Notes: generated from the sequence alone by a model not told the origin. 64,000 nt of DNA from Cavia porcellus (GCF_034190915.1 NW_026947484.1:142822982-142886981), one strand, 5' to 3'. Numbered from the stretch's first letter, positions 22,394 through 34,019 are shown. Made by a program: numbers and translations.

Positions 22394-25300
22394 AAGCAAA
22401 AGAATTGCTTCAGGCATGGACCTACAAAACTACACATTTAGCATTCAGCTTGCTAACGACCTCAGCCAAGGCATTTCATTTGTACTGCAAAATCTAAAGG
22501 CACATAAATGTGGGATAAGGAAAGAGTCTTCAAGCTTCCTTCCTAAAACATACTCTGCCTCTGTTTTCCAGTTGCCTCTTGGCACTCCAAACTTCTCCAC
22601 ATAAAAGTCACACTTCTGTGTTCTTGGCCCTCACATTTCTCCCACTACCCCAGGGAGCTTGGTGACTGTCAGGGCAGGGCTGGGGCACATGTGCCCAGTT
22701 TCTCTTATTGTGTATGCAGTACTCATGACCAAAAACACTCCACCATACCATAGAGTTATAAGAATAATAGATGAAAATCCATATTACATCTCAAAACAAT
22801 CACCTGTGCACATCCAGGAAAGCTCTCCATGTGACCTTGCATTAGTAAAGTTCATCCTAGGCCTGTGGAAATGAAAGGCACACTGAATGAAAGCGCTCAT
22901 GTGAGTCAGTGATTTATAAATCAGGCACTAGCAGCAGAGTAGCACTCTGCAGGGAGGGTAACAGAGAAAACAGTCTAAAGTGTTCATAGGAAGTAATACA
23001 AGGAAATTGTATTTGTTTAGGGAGAGCACTGGATACCTGGAAATTAGCTGGTGCTTTTGATTAAGAAAGGCTCTACTTTTGTTTCACTTTTCTAGTTGGC
23101 TTTTGTAGGAACCCCAAAGCTCTGGGCTTTTTCCCTGTAGCAGCATTTAAATGCAAAGCTTTTGTCTAAACAAGTCTTCTTTTGCCCCAGCTCTTATACA
23201 AAAGAGATGGACCAAAATTAGGGCTTAATCTCCTCTTGCTGTCAGCATCATGGTTGGTTTGCTTTGTCACAACAAAGAATGCATAAGTCAACAAATCAGG
23301 CACATTGAAGACATTTTCTTTGTTGATTGTCTTGGATTTTCATTGCTCCACAGACCACCAGGGATACTGTTCTATTTCAGGTTTGCACTAGGTTCTAGTT
23401 GGCTTTTTTTTTTCTAGTTGGTCTGGAGACAGTGGGTGCACATCTTAGACCACTGAGAGAGTACAGCACAGATCCAGAGTGACCATCAGGAGGAAAATAC
23501 CAAAGGATGGGAGAATGCTTCTTAGACAAGGATCCCAAAACCAAAACAACTAAAATCAACAAAGGAAAAATAAAGTTAAAAGAAAGAACATGAAATGGGT
23601 TCTCTGAGGCCACAGGACAGTCAGCAGAAAGACCTCTAGATTTGAGCTTAAAGGGCACGTACTTGGTTTCACGTGGAAATGCTAATGCATCTCAATTGAA
23701 TCTCTGGGTGACCCCAGCAAGAGGCCCAAAGTTGTCCTCTAGCTTTACATCAGATTTCCAGCTCTAGCTTCTTAGGATTCAAAAGCAGGACAGATTCTCA
23801 ATAGAAACATTTCAAGATCTGTGAAAAAAGAATAGCATCTGATATATACAGGAAAGCTCACTTTTCCAATGAAATCCCTTTTTTTTTCCTCCAAAGTTGT
23901 CCCTGCATTCACTAGAGATGATCACAGTAATACAAATTGTTTTGCCAAACAGGACTGGTTCCATTGTATCTGCTCTGATTATTTAACAGAAGTGCAAGAA
24001 GAGCACAGAGGGAGTGCTGAGGCTCTTTTGAAGTCAGCTTTGTTGGGATTTTAATAAGGAATAAATCCCAAATTAGACCTTTCAAGACTCTCCTTGATAG
24101 GAAGCCAACCAAGGATTTACCGTCTGTCTTGGTTCACATCTAGCTGTCCCACAAGAGTCTCATGTCCTCCTGGGTGAGGCTTCTGGCAGCTGACCTGATC
24201 ATGGGTTTTAGAGGAGACTTGGTGTTAGGAGGCAGAGCCGGGGCAGGAATGGTGGGGCAAAGAAAGTGTGATGGGGAAGGATTTTTTTTCCTTCCTGGGT
24301 GCTCTCTGAATTCTCTCTGCATCCTGGATGCTGTGATGTGAGTGAGTAGCTTACATTTCCCAACCATTTACTGTACCCTTTCTGCTGGGGCACTGACTAC
24401 ACAAAGACTGAAATTTCTAAAATGAGCCAAAGTGAACCTCTCGTGCTTTAAAATTGCAGATCTCATGTATATGGTCCCAGCAATAAGGAAGGTGATTGAG
24501 ACACCATCCAAATCTTCCCACAATACCTATAGTTTTGGGTAAATTCCTCACATCTTGAGATCTTTAGGAGGTGTCTTTGTGCTCCTGGGCCTTCTTTTCA
24601 CAAAGCTGTGGAACTCCTCAAGAGGGATATCAGGATTTTTTTTTTTTTTGCCAAAGAGCTTACTTGGCTCCATTAAATAAACTTACATTCATTCAAATCA
24701 TCCATTGCTATCTGATGTGATAAGTGCTTCCAACTGAGACACTCCAGGCAAAGCTCGGCAAAGGAATCAATTTTATAATCATATCCTGTTTCAGTGGGAC
24801 TAGATTCCTCATGTATGTATAGCAATGATGTTATTACCATGGAAACAAAGTCACAGATAGGTTCCATATTCGGAACCATGGATGGATAAAGAGAAATACT
24901 TTCATTTCTTCCCACAAGGATAGCATCATTTCTTCACACAAGCATAGCATCAGTGGGCTCAATACTGATGATCTTGCCACACCTGTATCCCTTTTGTGCA
25001 TACATCAGAGGTGTCCCGCTCACCTGCCAAATGGTGAATTTCCTCATTCCCTGGGTCCCTTTTGGATGCTAAATGACCATGATCAGCACAGCTCCTGAAC
25101 TTCCAGAGGTGACGTTCACAAAGGACAGTGAGATGAAGAAATAAAGAGAAAACACAGGTGGAGCTCTCTATATCCTGTTGGGGAAAAAAAAGCCCCAAAA
25201 TAAAGCAAGGTTAGCAACAACTGCAGCACGTTTATTTATACATGTGGCAGGTTGATGTCAGATAAAACCACTCTGCCTAGTAATTAGCTGGCTCTCACAC

Positions 25301-25534
25301 CACAAGGATTTTCAGGGCTGGAACATCTGTTTGCTCAGGGTGTTGGTGCCCTCCAGGCATTCCTCAGATACTCCAGGCTCTGGCCTCCTCACGTGCCAAT
25401 GATCTCCAGCTCAGCCTCTCTCAACATACTACACCAAACTATCTAAACCATATGGAGCTTAATATCTCAATTTGTCTGAAATATTTCCATACAGGCTCTT
25501 ATGGTTTGTGAATAGATGTCCACTCAATGCCTCA

Positions 25535-26560
25535 TAGGATCATAGGACTTAAGTCCAAGATTTCATGCTCAGCATTTGAAGCAATCTGATTGCAAGCTCC
25601 AAAAGGCTTGGGTGATTTCACCTCCATGGCACTTCCAGGTATTTTGGCTCCTGCAGCTTCTCTCTTAAACCCTCTCTGCTTACTTTTTGCAGCTTTCCTT
25701 GGATGATCCACGTTCCTGGCTTTTCCAAACTTCTGGGGTCTCCACTGCACCTTTGGCTTCACCCTTACATCTTTAAAAATTGCCCTCTCAGGCACACACT
25801 GTTTGACCTCCCAGGCCCTTTGCAATTGAGGTGGAAGTCATCTTACCCTCAGAATTTGTGCATTTTCCTTGCACCTAAAATCAGCACCACGTGGATGCCA
25901 CCAAGGTTTGCTGCCAGCTAGAGCAATAGCCAGGCTTTTCTCAATCTTGGCTGTAGAGGTCCATTGTCTGGATCCTTGGGCCTTGTGCACCTGATTGTGA
26001 AGAAAAGCTTTTCTTTCATTTTGCCATTGTGGAACTTCATGTGGCCTCCATAGCCATTCTGGAGCATGGTGCTCTGCAGCTTTCTCTTCTGAGCGAATTC
26101 TTTCACTTTTGCAGTTTTGAGGCTGCAAAGGGTGGTGACCTACTGCTTCCTGGGATGCCCTGGAGCCATCTTTCTTATCTCTCTTGTTTCTTCTTGGCAA
26201 TCAAAGTCTCAACTCTGTCTTTACAATCCACAGCTTTACTGGATTTTTCCTTCTTGCCAAACTCACAGTATTGTAAATTATCCTGCTGGGCTCTTTGCTC
26301 TTGATTTGCAACATATAGCTGGCTAAAAGCCCCCAACAATAGCCATGCCACAGCGTCCACATTCAACTGCCTTGAAATTTCCATTTCCAGGGTAATCAGT
26401 TCATTGCCCTTTTTCTCAGTGTCAGGCAAAGTCTCTGGGCATGAGCAAAATGCAGACAAACTTTCTGCCAAGCCATAACATACTTCATGGGGAGTCCAAC
26501 AACCAGTGTAGTCCCTCTTCCCAGCAGAAACCTCCCAAGCCTGGTTTTTTCCATAAGACA
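25535..26560 (-). mobile_element. MaLR internal sequence, copy 1
   Basis: Two long minus-strand frames (26175-26561 and 25838-26200) resemble the degenerate gag-derived internal sequence of MaLR elements. They match, piece by piece, the internal part of the complete MaLR at 36069-37708 and the sequence at 51480-52710 in copy 3. It is truncated at about 25535. The start of the internal region, with its primer site and the LTR end, has been lost through a deletion of roughly 240 bp relative to copy 3, at 'atattttgtct'. Confidence 0.75.
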
Positions 26561-26874
26561 AAATATGTGATGCAACAAGTTGGAAAAGGAAAGGTTTATT
26601 TCTTACAGTTTTTCAGAGATTTCAGTCCATCATCATTTGGCTCCAAGGCAGGGTGGCATTGTGGGGGTAGTAATGTTCATGGCAGCTGCAACAGCAAGGC
26701 AGAAACCAGCAAGAGAGTGAACACATCTTCTTCCTGCCATTACATTGTGTGCTGGCTCCACCCCTATGTGGGAGTAGCACTGATACCATCAATCCAAGCT
26801 CTACACAATGAACCAATCACAAATGCATAATGCAAACACATGAGGCCTGGGGGCCACTGACATAAACCATGGCA
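26561..26874 (-). mobile_element. MaLR LTR, copy 1, minus strand
   Basis: The reverse complement starts 'tgccatggtttatgtcagtg' and shows the 'ggcaggaagaag', 'gccaccctgccttgg' and 'aataaacctttcc' blocks shared by the other MaLR LTRs here. Its 3' end is lost in the deletion noted for the internal region. Confidence 0.75.
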
Positions 26875-26999
26875 GATATTAAACAACAGATTTCTAAATA
26901 AGTTGAAAAAAATGTCTCAAGAGAATTCCAATATTTCAGACTAACCTACATTTCAGAAAATGAAAATGTCATTACATATAAAATAGTACAAAAATGGTT

Positions 27000-27501
27000 T
27001 GTTACAGTTGGTACATTGTGTCAAGTTGGGAAGTTTGCAAGTTTAACTAATAGGCTCAGCAGGGAGCCAGGATTCTTACTTTGTAGCATCTCCATTCTGT
27101 GCAAGAGGAGGGCAAGGAGCCCCTGGTCCTGGAGTGGTTGGCTTGTGTGTAACATAAAGGAAGAAATCAGAGTTGCCCAGCCTCACACTTCAGTTTTGCT
27201 CTGGTTTCTTTTTTTTTTTTTTTTTTTGTCTTTTTCATTTTTATCCGTACCAGGGATTGAACTCAGGACTGCCTGCTTGCAAGGCAGGTGCTTATGCCGC
27301 TGAGCTAAATCCCCAGCCCTGCTTTGGTTGCTTTTGTTGACTGTTGCTGTGAGGTGTTGCCCCAGAGCCATGGACCCTGCCTGGAAGCCAGCTGATTATG
27401 GACTAAAATCTCCACAAAATGTGAGCTAAATAAACCTTTCCTTCCTGCATTTTGGGTGTTGGATATTTTGTCCCAGCAATGAGTCAAAAGTAACTTAGAC
27501 A
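27000..27501 (+). mobile_element. MaLR solo LTR, plus strand, with ID insertion
   Basis: It starts TGTTACAGTTGG at 27000 and ends 'aagtaacttagaca' at 27501, with 'ctaaataaacctttccttcc' near 27425 as the polyadenylation region. It is the counterpart of 50594-50987 in copy 3. About 107 bp of its length is an ID SINE absent from the counterpart. Confidence 0.8.
27213..27319 (-). repeat. ID SINE inserted in the MaLR LTR, minus strand
   Basis: The reverse complement begins 'gggctggggatttagctcag' and ends in a long A run (the T run at 27209-27227). Target-site duplications of about 10 bp, 'tgctctggtt' and 'tgctttggtt', flank it. Copy 3 has the empty site near 50770-50780. Confidence 0.88.
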
Positions 27502-28194
27502 GGGACATGCATAGCAACAAATGCATATCTAAGCAAAGAAAAAAGTTCTAAGTCAACAATTCAGGAATCTCAAAAGCAAATGAAATGCAATGTGAGTAGA
27601 AAAAAGAAGCAATAAGGACTGTAATATAGGTGAATCAATTTGCAAACAGGAAACTAATAAAAAAAGTAAACAAAATAGCTACCTCTATGCAATGATCAGT
27701 AAAATTAACAAGTTCTAGTTGCCAAAAGAAGAAATAATGAGACAAAAAATGCAGATTACTAATATCAAAAAAGGAAGGAAAGGTCCTCAACATTGACTTC
27801 TTGAGCATCAACACATTATATAAAAATAGTCAGACCAACCCTCTATTCACAAATTTCATGATCTAGATTCTTTGGCACAATCTACAAAATTCACCAAGAA
27901 GAAACAGATAACCTACAAACGTGTTGCATTTATTAAACAAATGGAAGCATCTATTAGCAACTGTCAAAAATCAAGCAACAACTCCTGGTGGTTTCCCTGA
28001 TTAATTCTGCTTACGGAACTAGTTCCCACTAGCCCTCTAGCATAATAAAAGTTGTTTTCTAACTGCTTAGTGCAGAGACTTCCATTTGGTTTGAGATCAG
28101 TTTTTCTGCAACAGTCTCACTGCCTTCAGGGAAACATCTCAAGGACAAACACAACCAGGCTCCAGTCCAGTTTTCCCCATCTGGGCTCCCTCGT

Positions 28195-28285
28195 TGTCCA
28201 ACTGCTCCTCGTTTCAGAGGTGCAAAAAGAGAAGACCCTGGGCACATGAAGGGACCTCTTCAGGTGATTCAACTGGTATATGACA
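28195..28285 (-). repeat. MIR-like SINE fragment, copy 2
   Basis: The reverse complement resembles the central and right part of MIR: 'ctctgtcatataccagttga', 'cacctgaagaggtccc' and 'cacctctgaaa'. It forms the C-terminal part of a 224-codon open frame, which argues that the frame is not a gene. Confidence 0.5.
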
Positions 28286-29229
28286 GAGTTAGAATGCGCA
28301 GCCCCTGGTGTCTGAGTCGGTGTGACAGGGCCTGCATTTACCAAGACTTGCAAACTCTCAAACACTAAGCAGGGGCACAACATGGGTTTCGGTGGGTTGT
28401 GGAGTCTCTGAGAGGTGAAGAACAAAATGTCTAACCATTGTGTGATAGGCAGACTGAAAGGTAGACTCCATAAATTAAAGATGTATGCCACAAAAAGGAA
28501 GGCAGTCCCTGAAATAACCACAGAGGTAAAGTGAATACAGGGAGAAACTGGGCCGATATAAACCCCTGTGATCACTCTGACACCAGCAATGGGGCTTCCC
28601 ACAGGACTGCCACAAGCAGCCAACTGCGCATGCACCAGAGGGATGACTGCATTACCTGAAGGCGCAAAATAACGGAATCCACATAATTCTAGAAAGACAC
28701 GCAGTTGCTTAGCTACAAACAACTGTACAGAAAAATAATGGAAGCAAGGCTTTTGCCAAAAGGAATAAAGAAGGTACTGAGGATGATTCTGTCCTTCCAA
28801 GGTTTTCGGGTTCCCAGATGCCTCCTCTTCTTCCTGTCTGCAGGAAGGTTTATCCTTGGGAAGGTCCTCCCATTTGTTGCTGGCTTGCTCCCCACTTTGC
28901 CACAGTAGAGAAACAGCTCATCCAACTTCGTTTTAAATGAGATTAATGCGTTTAATTCTGGTACATTGGGAGCACAGGTAACCTTTTGAAACTTTTCATC
29001 CCTTCTCAGTCGCCCCAAAAGCAGTTCTTCCTGGGTGAGGGCTTTGGAGTCTGAGGCCCTGGTAGCTTCACCCCTGCCACCACCTGCTCCTTCCCCTGCC
29101 TCCCCTGTCACAGGTGGCTCAGCCCCCCAAGGCTGAGAACTCAATCCAGGGAGGCTGTGTAAGCAGAACTTCCCCTTCCGCAAGAGTTCCATTTCCACGC
29201 TGAGGGCTCTTCACCCCAGGGATGGTGAT

Positions 29230-29670
29230 GGGATTCTTTGTTCGAGGTCCTACTGAGCGCCCCACGAGTGGACCTGAGACCACGCCCCGCGAACCCTGAG
29301 TCCGGAAATGCTCAGGGTCCAACCAGCGAGCCCCGGCGGGCAGAGGCCGCTGCGGGGCAGTCGGTGGGAGGGAGAGGAGGGGATGGGAGGAGAGGGGCGC
29401 TGGCTCCCCAGGGCGCAAGCAGCTCCCCGAATCGCAAGAGCCGCCCCAATCCCAGCCTGGTCTCAGCACCGGCTCCTCTGGAGCCACCGTACTGCTCCTC
29501 CCACCTGGCAGTCCCAGGAGCGCCGGTTTGCAGAGCTGCAGGTCACAGCCCTGCTCTCTCCCGCTGCACCAGGCTTTGGAAGTCGCTGAAGAGAAGGCCA
29601 GACCCAGGGGACTCCTGGTGCGGGTTCGGGGTTGGAGAGCTGAGTTTTCAGTCTCTTTGCAGGCGATACA
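29230..29670. promoter_or_regulatory. CpG-rich block upstream of tRNA-Asn, copy 2
   Basis: By hand count there are about 26 CpG dinucleotides in roughly 440 bp, far above the rest of the window. The corresponding block is at 58980-59420 in copy 3 (about 31) and at 14820-15260 in copy 1 (about 10). It lies on the 5' side of the tRNA in every copy. Its function is unknown. Confidence 0.6.
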
Positions 29671-29683
29671 GTACCAATATCAT

Positions 29684-29757
29684 GTCTCTGTGGCGCAATG
29701 GGTTAGCGCGTTCCGCTGTTAACCGAAACGTTGGTGGTTCGAGCCCACCCATATTGC
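29684..29757 (+). pseudogene. tRNA-Asn(GTT) pseudogene, copy 2
   Basis: The first 66 bases are close to the intact gene. The A box, the anticodon loop ctgttaa, the T stem and the B box 'ggttcgagccc' are all good. The 3' acceptor strand reads 'catattg' where 'cagggac' is needed, so most of the acceptor stem cannot pair. A C-C mismatch also sits in the anticodon stem (ttccg/ccgaa). No T4 terminator follows closely. It may still bind polymerase III factors through the intact boxes but should not give a mature tRNA. Confidence 0.88.
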
Positions 29758-30239
29758 GGTGCCTTCGGAAGGAAGGTACCTCTGCCTTATTAGCTGCAGA
29801 GGACCCAAGTTGCCTCCCTCCCAGGTTCAACTCACCTCCCTTCTGGAAAGCCCCACATGGCCTGATGATCTACTAGAGCAATCAGAAACCTAGACTTTTC
29901 AGAAACGAGAGACCTAAGACTTTCCTTTCCTTTTGGTCCCCTCAAGTCCTTGTTCTCTCCCCTTTACAGAAGTGGACACCTGTGGGCAGTCCTGAAACAC
30001 TCAGTTTTCCCATGTGCGGTCTGAGGCCAGCACTGCTTCCTTATTCCCAGGAGCTATCTGGACTCACTGGTCGCGCTCTGGATGACATTGCCACCTGCGA
30101 AATCATCCTAAACACCTACTCCGTGTTTTGAGAAAAAGCAATTCTTCCCTAATATTATAGAGAAAGTTAGAGGACAGGTAGGGAAAGTTAAAGGGCCACA
30201 GCAAGGTTTCTAGCCAATAAAGACTTAAACCCCTGCAAG

Positions 30240-30260
30240 AGAGAGAGAGACAGACAGAGT
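30240..30260. repeat. Short (GA)n tract in the duplication unit
   Basis: A gagaga run lies here, with related tracts at 15864-15890 in copy 1 and a reversed, shorter one near 58366-58385 in copy 3. Confidence 0.7.
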
Positions 30261-32043
30261 AGCTGAAAGAAACAGGGAGAGCTCCTAAGGCTGGCCTGGC
30301 TCACTACATGCCAAGACACAACCCCTCCATCTTTGATTAAGCACAGGAGAAACAGAGTGGGGAGGAGGGGACACTATATCATAAAGACCCACTCAGTACC
30401 TAAATACAGACCAACACCTACACACTCACACACCCATGTACATATAAGTATACACACAGTTTATTATTCTCACCATATTAATACATTAAAGTGCACACAT
30501 ATTCTGTCTACTAACTTGGCCTTGAAAATAACTCTGCCATAAATTGCAAGCATCTGAACCTCATAAAGAGACCAAGGAAGTGCTTATCCAAAAACGTACC
30601 AGTAGGCCCTGAAAGGGCCAAGGGCCAAATCAGGTGTCTCAGAGCCCAAAGTGGCCAATCAAGGTATCATAGCTCTCCAAGGGGAAGAGTCCCTTTCTCC
30701 CATGTTCCCCAGTGCCAGAAGTGGACTCTGTATCTACATATTTTCTCACTTGTTCTCAAAGAAGTGATTTTCTTTCCCCATTTCTCTGTTCTTTCCAATA
30801 AATTTAGTTTGTTTCTCTGAACCTGTATTTCCTAATTCTTTATACATGTAGGGGTTTTTTGTTTGTTTGTTTGTTTTAACAGACTCTAGATAAAACTGTA
30901 CCCTCTGAAGGGGAGACCTAACAGTACAAGGTTTATCTCATGAACCCTCTCTGAAAATGTTTCTAAGTGTGTTGGTGTCATGGTCTTATGATCCCAAATA
31001 GTGCTGTGCTCATAGTTCTTTTTACATATCTGTTCACTCCTGCACATATTTCTGCAGTGTAGGTGGAGAAGTTCACGTGCAATTTAGGGAATGTGTTTTC
31101 ATTCCTAATACAAATATCTGAAAGTCATACGTGTTTAAAGCTGACTTGGAAATATCACTTGTTCCCTGGCCCCCTCTTACATTTCTTCTCCGGAGGCAGA
31201 GCCACTTTCAACCATACAACATATTACATGGTCGCTATTCCTTGTTTTTCAATCCCAGATTTTAGAGACCAGCGTGAAAATGAAAGAGGGTGTGTGTTTC
31301 CCATCTGCCCTTCTCTCCCTGGGAGCCAGCAAGGTGCCCCCCTTGGCTTCCAAGAGCTGGCAGACCAAGCCTCCCACCCCAGCCCTCTGAGCCAAAGGAA
31401 GCTGCAAGACAAATGTGCCAGGCAAGCACTTTGCAGTGTTCAAAAAACGCTGGTTTGGAGCAGAAGCATGCAGTTTAGGAACCTACAGAGGAAGGAGCTG
31501 GGGTCTCTGGAACCCACAGAGTGTGAGTGCGTACCTGGGAAGCTGGCGCTCCCCACCTCCCACTGCTGCTTTCTCCTTTCTCCCCATTTTCTAAGGTCAC
31601 CTCCTTCCTCAGCTGTTTTTCCTCATGTGTCCGTTTCTCATCCTTTTTTCTGTGTCTATGACTTCTCAGGCTGCAAATGTTTTCTGACATCTAGAACATA
31701 AAAACCTCAGTGATGCTTCATGTTGGAGATTGTACCAGGATCCTCAGCTCCTCCCTAACGTGTGAGCCCAGTGCTGCCCAAGTAACCTGATCCATGGAGC
31801 TGGTTCCCAAGCTACTCAAAGGTGGCCAGCAGTGTCCTCAGAGCTAGTAATTCAGAATGAAATCCAAATCAGAAGAGCCGGCAAGTAAGCATTCAGAACA
31901 CAATAATCCACCTGGATAAAATACCGTACCTCCAGCTCAGATCTCCAACTTTGGAGCCCAGAGACTGGGTCATCAAGGGCCCAGCTCTTGCTAGTGCAAT
32001 TTCTCTGATTTGTACTTTCCTTACCCTATGACAATTGCTGCAC

Positions 32044-32090
32044 TTAGGGTTAGGGTTAGGGTTAGGGTTAGGGTTAGGGTTAGGGTTAGG
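32044..32090 (+). repeat. Interstitial telomeric sequence, (TTAGGG)7 plus a partial unit
   Basis: This is 47 bp of error-free TTAGGG repeats. The left side is the end of duplication copy 2 and the right side is the middle of L1 ORF1 sequence ('aggatgtcaaggg', compare 40507). Neither flank contains telomeric repeats in its paralogous copies (21710 and 56620 for the left side, 40507 for the right). The tract is therefore an insertion at a breakpoint, not an ancestral part of either sequence. Confidence 0.98.
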
Positions 32091-33310
32091 ATGTCAAGGG
32101 TATACTTAGAGAAGTAATGGCTGAAAATTTGCCAAAAATGAAAACAGAAACTGACATTAGGATCAGTGAAGCATATAGAACACCAAATTGTCATAAGCAA
32201 AATAAAACTTCACCCAGACATATGATAATCACCATCCCAGAAATCCAACAGAAAAACAGAATATTAAAATCTATCAGAGAGAAAAGACAGGTCACACATA
32301 AAGGAAACCTATCAGAATCACAGCAGACTTCTCAGCACAAAAAATAAAGTCAAGAAGAGCATGGAGTGAAGTTTTTCAAATCCTAAAGGATGATTTCCAA
32401 CCTAGACTGATGTACCCTGAAAAACTGTCCTTCAAAATTGATGTAGAAATAAGATACTTCCATGACAAAGAACAGCTGAAGAACTTCATGATCACAAGCC
32501 AACCCTGCAAAGAATACTGGAAGACTGTTGAGATACACTTAGGAAAAAACCATAAAGTGAAGCAGACATTTAAACAGAACAGAAAGATAAAGATGCAAGA
32601 GCAGAAAGATAACATGTCTACAATAAACCAACATGTAACAGTTATAACTATTAATGTAAATGGTCTCAATGCACCAATTAAAAGAAACAGACAGGCAGAA
32701 TGATTCAAGAAACAATATCCAACCATATGCTGTCTACAAGAAACCCATCTAACACAAAAGGATACTCACAGACTGAAAGTAAAAGGATGGAAAACAGTAC
32801 TTCATGCAACATGAACCTGAAAAAAGCGAGGGCAGCCAACACTCATTCAAGAGAAAAACTTTACAGAATATCCGACTAGATTGTCTTTAACTCAATTTGA
32901 AAAAAGCCATCTATGACAAACCAACAGGTGATATCATGCTAAATGGTCAAAGCCTGAAAGCTTCCACTCTAACAATCAGCAATAGGACTGGGAGGTCCAC
33001 TATCACTTCTCCAACTCAATATAGTTTTGGAAACATTAGCCAATGCAATTAGATGGGAAAAAATAAAAGGAAAAAAGAAAAAGAAGTTAAATTATCACTA
33101 TTTGCAGGTGATATAACACTCTATTCAGAAGATTCCAAAACTGCCACTAAAAGACATCTAGATTTCATAATCAATTTTAGTAGCATAGCTGGGTATGAAG
33201 TCAACACTCCAATATCAGTAGCATGCCTGTACTAAAGTAACAAACTCAGTGAGAAAGAAATTAAGGAAACTAGTCATCGCTATTGAGTACCAAACCAGAA
33301 ATGGAAAGGC
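32091..33310 (+). mobile_element. L1 fragment, plus strand, internally deleted
   Basis: 32091-32600 matches ORF1 (compare 40507-41000) and 32600-32870 matches the ORF1/ORF2 junction and start of ORF2. 32870-33250 matches the reverse transcriptase region, with 'ttatcactatttgcaggtga' as a mutated FADD motif. Frameshifts and a large deletion in ORF2 make it non-coding. Confidence 0.85.
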
Positions 33311-33529
33311 TGAAATGTGGAGGAGGCGTATGTTTAAGTTTAGGAGAAGCTAGCAAAGGCTTTTCCAGAATCCATGCGCTAAATTGTTTGGTGAACGACA
33401 ATGAGAGATACAGTGGTCCATTGTTGTGCAATCATGAGGTTTGCACTGTGTGTTAAGTATCACGTATTCTGGTGAGTGTGTGATGATTTCTGGTGATGCT
33501 GAGAGTCCCTTCTCATGCCTTGTGACCCC

Positions 33530-33583
33530 AAAGAAATCCTCTTTGCTGACGAGAGCAAAGAAATCCTCTTTGCTGAAGAGATT
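33530..33583. repeat. 27-bp tandem duplication
   Basis: Two units beginning 'aaagaaatcctctttgctga' start at 33530 and 33557 and differ at one or two positions. Nothing around it (33310-33660) is recognisable as a gene. Confidence 0.8.
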
Positions 33584-33660
33584 CTGAGCCTTTTTTCTAC
33601 TTTTAATTAACATGATATTTTTCTTTGCTTTGTAATACACATTTTATTTTGCATACATGT

Positions 33661-33998
33661 TGTCTTAGTTACCTTTTACTCATCGCTGAGACAAAATACC
33701 TGATGACCAGAGTTGGGAAAGAAAAGTTTATTTCTTACAGATTTTGGAGGTTTCAGTCCATATTCAGTTGGTTCCAAGGCAGGGTGGCATGGCAGGGCTG
33801 CAGTTCATGGCAGCTGCAAACAGCAAGGCAGAAACTGGCAAGAGAGTGAGACCCACCTTCCTGCCATTGCATTATATGCTGGCTCCACCCCGACGTGGAA
33901 TTAGCACTGACACCATCAATCCGGGCTCTAGACAATGAACCAATCACAAATGCACAATGCAGATGCATGAGGCCTGGGGGCCACAGACATAAACCATG
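33661..33998 (-). mobile_element. MaLR solo LTR, minus strand
   Basis: The plus strand begins 'tgtcttagttacc' and ends near 'cagacataaaccatga', with shared blocks 'ggcagggtggcatgg', 'ggcaagagagtgagac' and 'caatcacaaatgcacaatg'. It is the same LTR type as at 26561 and 51132. No internal sequence is attached. Confidence 0.8.
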
Positions 33999-34019
33999 AT
34001 ATATATATTTTTACAAAAA

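Larger units (their letters stand above)
14410..28010 (+). repeat. Segmental duplication, copy 1 (interrupted by a provirus)
   Basis: 14410-16290 corresponds to copy 3 read backward from about 59830 to 57985. 21254-28010 corresponds to copy 3 from about 57055 down to 50089. Between them sits the provirus 16290-21253, and about 930 bp of the unit are missing. The part of the unit upstream of the CpG-rich block is also missing at the left end. Copy 1 is visibly more diverged from copy 3 than copy 2 is, with more indels and fewer CpGs. At its right end it abuts copy 2 head to tail at about 28005-28014. Confidence 0.85.
28012..32043 (+). repeat. Segmental duplication, copy 2 (truncated)
   Basis: It corresponds to copy 3 from about 60625 back to 56615, in reverse complement. 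Two long non-coding open frames differ from those of copy 3 at only a few codons: seven substitutions in 224 codons between 28126-28800 and 59834-60508. Homology ends at 'gctgcactt', and the very next bases are the telomeric tract. The tRNA-Gln and MaLR part of the unit is absent. Identity to copy 3 looks much higher than that of copy 1. Confidence 0.87.

Noticed and set aside
24959..25198. 79-codon frame resembling 53033-53278
   Set aside because: Similarity between the two is due to the duplicated DNA. I recognise no protein family, and the frame is short and lacks context.
26175..26561. 128-codon frame, with related frames at 25838-26200 and 51584-52242, as a host gene
   Set aside because: It matches the internal region of the complete MaLR at 36069-37708, so it is a retroelement remnant.
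29238..29876. 212-codon plus-strand open frame
   Set aside because: It reads straight through the CpG-rich block and the tRNA-Asn pseudogene. GC-rich sequence has few stops by chance.
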